DNA of 5,190 bases from an uncultured Cellvibrio sp. (GTDB lineage: Bacteria; Pseudomonadota; Gammaproteobacteria; Pseudomonadales; Cellvibrionaceae), in the NCBI GenBank assembly GCA_946482345.1, contig CAMLRJ010000295.1:1-5190 (forward strand), in the 5' to 3' direction. Under the pieces are notes generated by a model. It had not been told where the DNA came from and searched no databases. It saw only the letters and a program-made list of their open reading frames with translations. Position numbers and translations under genes: made by a program. Of this stretch, positions 1 through 5,106 are shown in pieces; within the stretch, counting starts at the first letter, position 1, and each line of letters begins with the position of its first letter.

Positions 1-82
1 AACCGACATGGTCGAAGTAAAAGCGCCTTTGCCAATGGATCTCGCCAAACCTCTTTCCCTGTTACAGCCCTATAAAGTTTAA
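1..82 (+). CDS. rluC: C-terminal tail of a pseudouridine synthase, probably RluC (partial)
   Basis: Only the last 26 codons are in the window, read from base 2 to the TAA at 80-82; the rest lies upstream. The residues include VEVKAPLPMDL, which resembles the end of RluC-type 23S rRNA pseudouridine synthases, where an EAPMDE/EAPLP-like segment precedes a short final helix. No catalytic part is visible. Support also comes from context: in Pseudomonas and related bacteria rluC is followed by a HAD hydrolase and lies close to maf, yceD, rpmF and plsX, which is the order seen here. RluC modifies uridines of 23S rRNA. Another RluA-family enzyme is possible because the fragment is so short. Confidence 0.6.
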   Translation, partial: TDMVEVKAPLPMDLAKPLSLLQPYKV

Positions 83-83
83 G

Positions 84-734
84 TTGAAAAAATCTATGTT
101 ATTTATTTTTGATTGGGATGGAACCCTTTGCGATTCCAAAGAAAAAATTACGCTCTCTATGCAAATGGCTGCTGAAGATTTAGGTTGGGAGCCGCTTGAT
201 GATCATAAAATTCATAACATCATTGGTTTGGGGTTGCCCGAAGCTATTCGAAGTTTGTATCCATCTATTGATCAATCGGACCATCAACGTTTGCGCGATG
301 CTTATGCCAGTCGTTTTGTTGAATTGGATTTGGCAAAACCTTCGTTGCTTTTTCCTGGTGTAGAAGAAGGTTTGCAACATCTCAAACGAAATGGGCACCA
401 ATTGGCGATAGCAACCGGTAAAAGCCGCAAAGGGTTGGATCGAATTTTTACTGCAATGAATTTAAACGATACTTTTCATGCAACCCGCTGCGCTGACGAA
501 ACTGCATCAAAACCCAATCCGTTGATGCTTGAGGAGTTACTCGAATATTTTTCCGCAAAGCCGGAAGAAGCTGTGATGATCGGCGATACCGAATACGATA
601 TGGAAATGGCACGGCGAATCAACATGCCGCGAATTGCGGTGAGTTATGGTGCGCATCATATTTCGCGTTTGCGACAATATAATCCTGCATTATGCATGGA
701 TGTTTTTTCTGAGCTGCTGGATTGGAAAATATAA
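84..734 (+). CDS. HAD-superfamily (subfamily IA, Gph-like) phosphatase
   Basis: A 216-residue HAD hydrolase with all four motifs. Motif I is FDWDGTL with nucleophile D10 and acid/base D12. Motif II is T111 in IATGK. Motif III is K143 in SKPNP. Motif IV is GDTEYD with D168 and D172 for Mg2+ binding. The helical insert after motif I (about 20-90) is the cap of subfamily IA, as in phosphoglycolate phosphatase and other small phosphatases. The substrate cannot be read from the sequence. The TTG start at 84 is one base after the rluC stop, suggesting translational coupling. An ATG at 96 would give 212 residues and keep the core; neither start has a clear Shine-Dalgarno, so the start is uncertain. 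Pseudomonas has a similar HAD gene in this slot after rluC. The stop is one base from the converging Ada-like gene. Confidence 0.88.
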   Translation: MKKSMLFIFDWDGTLCDSKEKITLSMQMAAEDLGWEPLDDHKIHNIIGLGLPEAIRSLYPSIDQSDHQRLRDAYASRFVELDLAKPSLLFPGVEEGLQHLKRNGHQLAIATGKSRKGLDRIFTAMNLNDTFHATRCADETASKPNPLMLEELLEYFSAKPEEAVMIGDTEYDMEMARRINMPRIAVSYGAHHISRLRQYNPALCMDVFSELLDWKI

Positions 735-748
735 ATTACAACTTTTCC
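724..748. repeat. Weak inverted repeat spanning the two converging stop codons
   Basis: GGAAAA (724-729) and TTTTCC (743-748) are perfect complements separated by 13 bases. Both stop codons, TAA at 732-734 on the + strand and TTA at 736-738 (TAA on the minus strand), lie in the loop. The stem is short and A/U-rich, and no U tract follows it on either strand, so it is at best a weak terminator or a chance pairing. Confidence 0.2.
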
Positions 749-1548
749 CAAACCTGAATTGCCTGTTTGCGCTCAGTGCCCCAGCGATAACCACCTAATG
801 CGCCGGATTGTTGGATGACTCTGTGACAGGGAATCAGGAAAGCTATGGGATTGGCGCCAATTGCGGTTCCAACTGCACGAGACGCTCCTGGATTATTGAG
901 ATGCGTAGCGAGTTCGCCGTAACTGATTGCTTGACCTGACGGAATTCTCAATAAAGCCTTCCAGACGGCAAGTTGAAAATTGGTTCCAGCAATATGCAGA
1001 TTAAATTGTTTTGTCTGATCTTTTGCAAATATTGTATCGGCGAAAATTTTTGTTGATTTTTTATCTTCGATAAAATTTGCAAGCGGAAACCTCCTGGATA
1101 TTATGCTCAGTTCATCTTCTTCAGTGTTTTGCTCAATAAAACTGGCGCGACAAATTCCGCGTTGTGTCTGAGCAACAAACAAAGTGCCGAATAAGGATTT
1201 ATGCGAGGCATAACGAATTTCCAAACCTGATCCTTTATTTTTATACTCACCGGGCGTCATAGCTTCGATTTGTACAAAATGATCATGCAATCGCGATGTG
1301 CTACTTAAGCCAATTTCCTCTGCGGTTTCAAATACAGAGTGTTGCTTGTCTAATAATTCTTTGCCCAGCTCCAGTGTCAATACTTGTAGAAAACGTTTCG
1401 GCGTAGTGCCTGCCCAATCTTTAAATAAACGTTGGAAATGAAAAGGACTTAAGTTGACATGACGAGCAATATCTTCGAGCACGGGCTGCGAGCCAATATT
1501 TTTCTGGATGTAAATAATTGCTTTGGCGATTCGTTCGTAGTCAGACAT
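736..1548 (-). CDS. Ada-like AraC HTH / O6-methylguanine-DNA methyltransferase fusion without the phosphotriester domain
   Basis: A 270-residue two-part protein. Residues about 5-105 form an AraC-type DNA-binding domain with two helix-turn-helix units (about 23-45 and 72-95, ending in the family-typical MTPGEYK). Residues about 110-180 match the N-terminal part of Ada/Ogt methyltransferases. Residues about 187-268 are the catalytic domain: PCHRV with acceptor C241, an SRAVGTAIGANP helix with R224 as the likely arginine finger, and a GGYRWGTERK tail. It would repair O6-alkylguanine by irreversible transfer to C241 and probably binds DNA as a regulator. E. coli Ada has an extra N-terminal zinc/methylphosphotriester domain with Cys38; this protein starts directly at the AraC domain, so any methyl switch must work differently. 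The start is ATG 1546-1548, with a weak ribosome site. It lies 79 bases downstream of maf on the same strand. A -10-like TATTAT (minus strand, 1569-1574) has no matching -35. Confidence 0.9.
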   Translation of the reverse strand: MSDYERIAKAIIYIQKNIGSQPVLEDIARHVNLSPFHFQRLFKDWAGTTPKRFLQVLTLELGKELLDKQHSVFETAEEIGLSSTSRLHDHFVQIEAMTPGEYKNKGSGLEIRYASHKSLFGTLFVAQTQRGICRASFIEQNTEEDELSIISRRFPLANFIEDKKSTKIFADTIFAKDQTKQFNLHIAGTNFQLAVWKALLRIPSGQAISYGELATHLNNPGASRAVGTAIGANPIAFLIPCHRVIQQSGALGGYRWGTERKQAIQVWEKL

Positions 1549-1627
1549 AAATCAGGATTTCGTTATGGATAATATTTGGATTGTGTGGCAGGCAGGTGAA
1601 ATAATCGACCCGAATCTTGCTGAAATA

Positions 1628-2206
1628 CTACAAAACACCAATCCCTTCCTTTTCCAATAAATCCACCAAGGCAATTAATGGGAGCCCAATCAAACTATTA
1701 GGGTCGCGTCCTTCCAATGATTGAAAAAGGCTGATGCCCAAGCTTTCTGATTTAAAACTGCCAGCACAATCGTAGGGTTTTTCGCGTTGCAGATAATTTT
1801 CTATTTGAGCATCGCTTAAATTTCTGAAATGTACTTGATAGGTTTCAAAATGAGTGTGGCAGGTTTGGGTGTGTGGATTAAACAAGCACAGTCCTGTGTA
1901 AAAGATCACTTTATTTCCGCTGAAAGACCTCAGTTGTGCAAAAGCTTTTTCATGATCGCCTGGTTTGCCGATGATATTTTGATTAAATACTGCAACTTGA
2001 TCCGAGCCAATAATCAGATGCTGTGGATATTTCGAAGCCAAAGCTTGAGCTTTTACAGATGCCAATCGCAGAACCAAATCTTCAGGCGATTCACCTTCTT
2101 CCGGTGTTTCATCTATTTCGGGTTTGTCCCAATCAAAATTCAGTTGTAATTTTTCAAGTAATTGACGTCTGTAAGGGGAGCTTGATGCAAGCAGGAGTCG
2201 GGTCAT
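1628..2206 (-). CDS. yceF: Maf-family nucleotide pyrophosphatase, YceF type (7-methyl-GTP pyrophosphatase)
   Basis: A 192-residue Maf protein close in length and sequence to E. coli YceF (194 residues), which hydrolyses 7-methyl-GTP to the monophosphate and keeps modified nucleotides out of nucleic acids. Visible motifs, in order: [10 protein letters not shown] (5-14), DETP (32-35), GSDQV with the catalytic aspartate D69, GKP (80-82), CAGSFKSE (147-154) and [13 protein letters not shown] (165-177). I chose the ATG at 2204-2206 because it gives the usual short lead into LLASSSP and has an AAGG ribosome site (minus strand, 2215-2218) eight bases upstream. A GTG at 2233 would add nine residues, MIDNKKACR, with no ribosome site of its own. 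The gene is divergent from yceD, as in E. coli and Pseudomonas, and lies upstream of the Ada-like gene, with which it may be co-transcribed. Confidence 0.95.
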   Translation of the reverse strand: MTRLLLASSSPYRRQLLEKLQLNFDWDKPEIDETPEEGESPEDLVLRLASVKAQALASKYPQHLIIGSDQVAVFNQNIIGKPGDHEKAFAQLRSFSGNKVIFYTGLCLFNPHTQTCHTHFETYQVHFRNLSDAQIENYLQREKPYDCAGSFKSESLGISLFQSLEGRDPNSLIGLPLIALVDLLEKEGIGVL

Positions 2207-2214
2207 TCGGCAGG

Positions 2215-2221
2215 CCTTTTT
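2215..2221 (-). promoter_or_regulatory. Ribosome-binding site deciding the maf/yceF start
   Basis: On the minus strand this reads AAAAAGG, with AAGG (2215-2218) eight bases before the ATG at 2206. It lies inside the codons of the longer GTG-started version, which supports initiation at 2206. Confidence 0.6.
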
Positions 2222-2238
2222 GTTATCAATCACAATAA

Positions 2239-2260
2239 ATTCACCAAATAAGGGGTGAAT
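2239..2260. repeat. Perfect 7-bp inverted repeat in the maf/yceD intergenic region
   Basis: ATTCACC (2239-2245) and GGTGAAT (2254-2260) are perfect complements around an 8-base spacer. It lies just upstream of maf on the minus strand, so it could be a protein-binding dyad or a small hairpin in the maf leader. No known operator was recognised. Confidence 0.4.
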
Positions 2261-2261
2261 C

Positions 2262-2272
2262 CTATCTGATAG
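2262..2272. repeat. Short palindrome CTATC-T-GATAG
   Basis: An 11-base palindrome with a single central base, between the two longer inverted repeats of the divergent intergenic region. It is too short to be decisive alone and is listed as part of the dyad cluster. Confidence 0.3.
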
Positions 2273-2273
2273 A

Positions 2274-2297
2274 CACTAAATGTGCTTGTTTTTAGTG
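2274..2297. repeat. Perfect 7-bp inverted repeat upstream of the yceD promoter
   Basis: CACTAAA (2274-2280) and TTTAGTG (2291-2297) pair perfectly around a 10-base spacer. The right arm ends eight bases before the -35 element at 2306, a common place for an activator or operator site. On the + strand a T-rich run follows (ACTTTTCTTT), so a weak terminator against incoming + strand transcripts is the other reading. Confidence 0.4.
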
Positions 2298-2305
2298 ACT
2301 TTTCT

Positions 2306-2334
2306 TTGACATGAGCGTGCCAGATCCCTATCAT
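2306..2334 (+). promoter_or_regulatory. Near-consensus sigma70 promoter for the yceD-rpmF-plsX-fabD operon
   Basis: A perfect -35 TTGACA (2306-2311), a spacer of exactly 17 bases (2312-2328) and a -10 TATCAT (2329-2334, five of six consensus bases). Transcription should begin near 2341, about three bases before the ATG at 2344, giving an almost leaderless mRNA. The sixth base of the -35 is the A of an upstream ATG (2311), so that upstream start could not be translated from this transcript. The match is by eye; start-site data are not available. Confidence 0.7.
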
Positions 2335-2343
2335 GCCGCGCTT

Positions 2344-2877
2344 ATGTTTACGACCCCCTCAGACAAAGCATTGCCAAGGCAAGTGGATCCTCGCCGGTTT
2401 GCCCAACAGGGCATCAGGATTGATGGATTTGTGCCAGTGGCCGGGATGCCTCGCTTGATAGAGGCAACGCTGGATTCAACCGCTAAATTGCAGGTTGATC
2501 TGGAGTTTCGCGTGAATGAGGAGAAGAAGAAAGTTGTTACCGGGCGGGCTTGTGGTGAGTTAACACTGGTCTGTCAGCGATGTCTTGATCCGGTCAGGTT
2601 GCCTATTGAAGCTGATGTTTCGTTGGCAATTGTGTGGGATGAAGAAGAAGCAGATGCCTTGCCGGATTATCTGGATCCCTGGATTCACGGCGAAGGCGCA
2701 GCAGATCTCTACGAAATGATCGAAGAAGAAATGCTGTTGAGTTTACCGGCTGTCGCTTATCACAATGAGCCTTGTATTGATGCAAGTCTTTTGAACACAG
2801 GAAATCCTGTAGAAGTGCCAGTCAAGAAAAACCCGTTTAATGTGTTGGAGCAACTTAAGAGCTCGCCGAAATCCTGA
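2344..2877 (+). CDS. yceD: YceD (DUF177), large ribosomal RNA subunit accumulation protein
   Basis: A 177-residue DUF177 protein, close to the 173-175 residues usual in E. coli and Pseudomonas. Visible features: a VDPRRFAQQG opening (14-23), the paired cysteines of CQRC (77-80), an acidic stretch (EEEADALPDY), the conserved acidic helix DLYEMIEEEMLLSLP (121-135), and the C-terminal NPFNVLEQLK (163-172). In E. coli YceD is linked to 23S rRNA accumulation; its biochemical activity is unclear. An ATG at 2311 in the same frame would give 188 residues. I prefer 2344 because a strong promoter overlaps codons 1-8 of the longer version and the family has a short N-terminus. Neither start has a Shine-Dalgarno. 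It is the first gene of the operon, 40 bases ahead of rpmF. Confidence 0.92.
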   Translation: MFTTPSDKALPRQVDPRRFAQQGIRIDGFVPVAGMPRLIEATLDSTAKLQVDLEFRVNEEKKKVVTGRACGELTLVCQRCLDPVRLPIEADVSLAIVWDEEEADALPDYLDPWIHGEGAADLYEMIEEEMLLSLPAVAYHNEPCIDASLLNTGNPVEVPVKKNPFNVLEQLKSSPKS

Positions 2878-2888
2878 GGCGCCTCGGC
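2865..2888 (+). repeat. Dyad symmetry over the yceD stop codon
   Basis: GAGGCGCCTC (2876-2885) is a perfect 10-base palindrome beginning at the second base of the yceD stop TGA. It is nested in a wider pair, GCCGA (2865-2869) with TCGGC (2884-2888). The two foldings are partly exclusive. No U tract follows, so it is not an intrinsic terminator. It could influence coupling or processing between yceD and rpmF. Confidence 0.35.
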
Positions 2889-2905
2889 TTCAATAATCCG
2901 TCAAT

Positions 2906-2910
2906 AGGAG
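2906..2910 (+). promoter_or_regulatory. Strong ribosome-binding site of rpmF
   Basis: AGGAG seven bases before the rpmF ATG. It is the best Shine-Dalgarno in the operon, in contrast to yceD and plsX, which have none. Confidence 0.85.
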
Positions 2911-2917
2911 CAAAACC

Positions 2918-3100
2918 ATGGCTGTTCAACAAAACAAAAAATCCCGATCCAAGCGTGACATGCGTCGTTCACATGATGCACTGACTGGCCCAACTTTATC
3001 AGTTGATGCTACCAGCGGCGAAAAACATCGTCGTCATCACGTTACTGCTGACGGTTTCTACCGTGGCAAGAAAGTGATCGATACAGGTAGCAACGAGTAA
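2918..3100 (+). CDS. rpmF: 50S ribosomal protein L32
   Basis: A 60-residue basic protein matching bacterial L32, slightly longer than the 57-residue E. coli protein. It begins [20 protein letters not shown], the family's characteristic opening, and continues with [20 protein letters not shown] and FYRGKKVID. There is no CxxC pair, so it is the zinc-independent form usual in gammaproteobacteria. L32 is a late-assembling protein of the large subunit. The start is set by the initial MAVQQNK and the strong ribosome site seven bases upstream. It lies between yceD and plsX, an arrangement conserved in E. coli and Pseudomonas. Confidence 0.98.
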   Translation: MAVQQNKKSRSKRDMRRSHDALTGPTLSVDATSGEKHRRHHVTADGFYRGKKVIDTGSNE

Positions 3101-3108
3101 TCTTACTC
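3095..3108 (+). repeat. Small hairpin over the rpmF stop codon
   Basis: GAGTA (3095-3099) and TACTC (3104-3108) pair around the four-base loop ATCT. The stem starts in the last codon of rpmF and includes part of its TAA stop. No T run follows, so it does not look like a terminator. It sits 12 bases before the plsX TTG and could affect reinitiation there. Confidence 0.35.
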
Positions 3109-3120
3109 AGCGACTCTATC

Positions 3121-4143
3121 TTGTCGAGCAAAATTCGAATAGCAGTTGATGCTATGAGCGGGGACTTAGGTCCCCGCGTTGCTATTTTGGCTGCGGAAAA
3201 GTTTATTGCCGATGAAAGACAGTGTGATATCTGGTTGTTTGGCGACGAACATCAACTCCGAAAATTTTATAAAAACTCTCGCGATCCTTATCATCAAATT
3301 AATATAGTGCATTGCACCGAAAAAGTGACAATGGAAGATAATCCATTGCACGTTATCCGACATAAAAAATCTTCATCCATGTATCAAGCCTTATCATTTT
3401 TGGCGAAGGGTGACGTGGATGCCTCTGTCAGTGCAGGGAATACAGGTGCGTTGTTGGTGATGGCAAAACATTTAATTGGCACTCTCGAAGGAATAGATCG
3501 ACCTGCGATTTGTAAATCCATGCCGGTTAAGAAGGGACAAACTTTTATGCTGGATCTGGGCGCCAACATTAATTGTACGCCCGAGCAATTACATCAATTT
3601 GCACTAATGGCTTCTACTTTGGTTACCCGCAACTGTGAAAATAATCCTGCTATTGAGCAAGATCAATTACCAAGAGTTGGATTGTTGAATATAGGTACTG
3701 AAGAGACCAAAGGGACAGATGTATTGCAGCAAACACAGAATATTTTTGCGCAGGAAAAACGTTTTGACTATGTTGGTTTTGTCGAAGCTAATGCAATTTT
3801 TTCCGGAAATTGTGATGTGATTGCCTGTGATGGTTTCCACGGTAATATTGCTTTAAAAGCCAGTGAAGGAACTGCACGTTTTATTAACGATAAAATTCAA
3901 TCAGCGTTTCGTGACAGTTTGCTTGCGCGTATTTGTGTGTTATTGATTTGGCCTGTCATAAAATCGTTACGAGAGACGCTTGATCCTGCTTTATATAATG
4001 GCGCCAGTTTGCTTGGGTTGAAAAAAACTGTAATAAAAAGCCACGGAAATGCCGATAAAAAAGCGTTTGTGCAAGCTATCCGTGTTGCTTATGAGCAAGC
4101 GCTGCAAAATATTCCTCAAAAAATAAATTCTTCTTTAAATTAA
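3121..4143 (+). CDS. plsX: Phosphate acyltransferase PlsX (acyl-ACP:phosphate acyltransferase)
   Basis: A 340-residue PlsX, within the family's usual length (about 333 in Bacillus, 356 in E. coli). It converts acyl-ACP and phosphate to acyl-phosphate, the donor used by PlsY in phospholipid synthesis. Visible family segments: AVDAMSGD (8-15), SAGNTGAL (104-111), EGIDRPA (123-129), DLGAN (145-149), LLNIGTEETKG (188-198), CDGFHGN (236-242), NGASLLGL (293-300) and VIKSHG (304-309). Residues about 266-283 are hydrophobic (LLARICVLLIWPVI) and match the region thought to help this peripheral protein touch the membrane. The first motif has Ser where most members have Gly (GGD). The start is TTG at 3121, 20 bases after rpmF; no Shine-Dalgarno is visible, but the next ATG falls inside the first motif, so TTG is the best choice. 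Confidence 0.96.
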   Translation: MSSKIRIAVDAMSGDLGPRVAILAAEKFIADERQCDIWLFGDEHQLRKFYKNSRDPYHQINIVHCTEKVTMEDNPLHVIRHKKSSSMYQALSFLAKGDVDASVSAGNTGALLVMAKHLIGTLEGIDRPAICKSMPVKKGQTFMLDLGANINCTPEQLHQFALMASTLVTRNCENNPAIEQDQLPRVGLLNIGTEETKGTDVLQQTQNIFAQEKRFDYVGFVEANAIFSGNCDVIACDGFHGNIALKASEGTARFINDKIQSAFRDSLLARICVLLIWPVIKSLRETLDPALYNGASLLGLKKTVIKSHGNADKKAFVQAIRVAYEQALQNIPQKINSSLN

Positions 4144-4159
4144 CGTCAAATTGAAATCC

Positions 4160-4165
4160 AGGTGA
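4160..4165 (+). promoter_or_regulatory. Ribosome-binding site deciding the fabD start
   Basis: AGGTGA lies eight bases before the ATG at 4174. The GTG inside it (4162-4164) is itself an in-frame start, but it is better read as part of the ribosome site. Confidence 0.7.
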
Positions 4166-4173
4166 ACAACACT

Positions 4174-5106
4174 ATGAATCAAAAAATTGCTTTTGTATTT
4201 CCGGGGCAAGGGTCGCAAAAAATCGGGATGTTGGCGGAATTAGCTACTGATTATCCAGTCGTTCAAAAAACTTTCGCAGAAGCGTCTGAAGTGTTGGGAT
4301 ATGATTTGTGGAGTTTAGTGCAAACGGGAACACAGGACGAGATAAATTTAACTGAGCGCACACAGCCTTTGTTATTAACGGCCAGTGTTGCTGTATGGCG
4401 AGTGTGGCAAGAAAAAAATGGCGCAACACCTGCATTTATGGCGGGGCATAGTTTGGGTGAGTGGTCCGCATTGGTTTGTGCCGGAGTAGTTGCGTTTAAA
4501 GATGCTGTGAAATTAGTGCAGCAGCGTGGAAAGTTTATGCAAGAGGCTGTACCTGCCGGGCAGGGTGCTATGGCGGCGATTATTGGTTTGGATGATGTTG
4601 CGATTTTGGATGCTTGTAAAAAAGCGGAACAAGGCGAAGTGGTGTCTGCCGTAAATTTTAATTCTCCTGGACAAGTTGTGATTGCAGGTTCAGTGGCAGC
4701 AGTAGAGCGTGCGAGTGCGCTCTGTAAAGAAGCCGGTGCAAAACGCGCATTGCCATTACCTGTTAGCGCACCTTTTCACACCAGTCTAATGCAACCAGCA
4801 GCTGATCGATTGGCAGAACAAATTAATGCCACCACTTTTTCGCTTCCTAAAATTCCAGTCGTGCATAATGTCACAGCGCAAGCTGAAGCTTGTGCAGAAA
4901 AAATTAAAGCATTAATGATCGAACAAATTTACAGTCCTGTGCGTTGGGTTGAATGTGTGAATACGTTGGTTGCCGCTGGTGTGAATAAAACCATCGAGTG
5001 CGGGCCAGGAAAAGTATTATCAGGCTTAAATAAGCGTATTCATGCTGAATTAATTACCGCTTCAATTGAAAAGCCGGAAGAGTTATTGGCCGTTTTAGCG
5101 GAATAA
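4174..5106 (+). CDS. fabD: Malonyl-CoA:ACP transacylase
   Basis: A 310-residue FabD (E. coli has 309). It moves malonyl from CoA to acyl carrier protein to supply fatty-acid elongation in the cytoplasm. Visible motifs: FVFPGQGSQ (7-15) with Q12 of the oxyanion hole, GHSLGE (91-96) with nucleophile S93, R118 that binds the malonyl carboxylate, PFHT with catalytic H202, the HNVTA segment (231-235) and GPGKVL (277-282). The residue after GHSLGE is Trp, where E. coli FabD has Tyr. I chose the ATG at 4174: it gives the standard short lead MNQKIAFVFPGQGSQ and has AGGTGA eight bases upstream. A GTG at 4162 would add four residues. It follows plsX by 30 bases with no fabH between, as in Pseudomonas. 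Confidence 0.97.
   Translation: MNQKIAFVFPGQGSQKIGMLAELATDYPVVQKTFAEASEVLGYDLWSLVQTGTQDEINLTERTQPLLLTASVAVWRVWQEKNGATPAFMAGHSLGEWSALVCAGVVAFKDAVKLVQQRGKFMQEAVPAGQGAMAAIIGLDDVAILDACKKAEQGEVVSAVNFNSPGQVVIAGSVAAVERASALCKEAGAKRALPLPVSAPFHTSLMQPAADRLAEQINATTFSLPKIPVVHNVTAQAEACAEKIKALMIEQIYSPVRWVECVNTLVAAGVNKTIECGPGKVLSGLNKRIHAELITASIEKPEELLAVLAE

Noticed and set aside
180..401. Minus-strand open frame inside the HAD gene
   Set aside because: It is antisense to a gene with all four HAD motifs and its peptide shows no recognisable domain or ribosome site.
2207..2233. GTG at 2233 as the maf start
   Set aside because: It adds nine residues not typical of YceF, and the AAGG site upstream of the ATG at 2206 fits better.
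1829..2238. Two + strand open frames opposite maf
   Set aside because: They are the complement of a well-conserved Maf protein; their peptides show no recognisable domain.
2274..2305. Intrinsic terminator reading of CACTAAA/TTTAGTG plus T-rich run
   Set aside because: The stem is AT-rich, the T run is interrupted, and no + strand gene ends just upstream; an operator-like dyad is equally plausible.
2311..2343. Upstream ATG as the yceD start (188 residues)
   Set aside because: A strong promoter overlaps these codons, there is no Shine-Dalgarno, and the family N-terminus is usually shorter. It cannot be fully excluded if another promoter lies upstream.
2603..2785. Minus-strand open frame opposite yceD
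   Set aside because: Antisense shadow of YceD with an Arg/Leu-rich, His-containing composition typical of complementary reading, and no supporting site.
3166..3569. Two minus-strand open frames opposite plsX
   Set aside because: They lie within conserved PlsX coding sequence and have no recognisable motif.
4244..4435. Minus-strand open frame opposite fabD
   Set aside because: Antisense shadow of the conserved FabD region; no domain seen.
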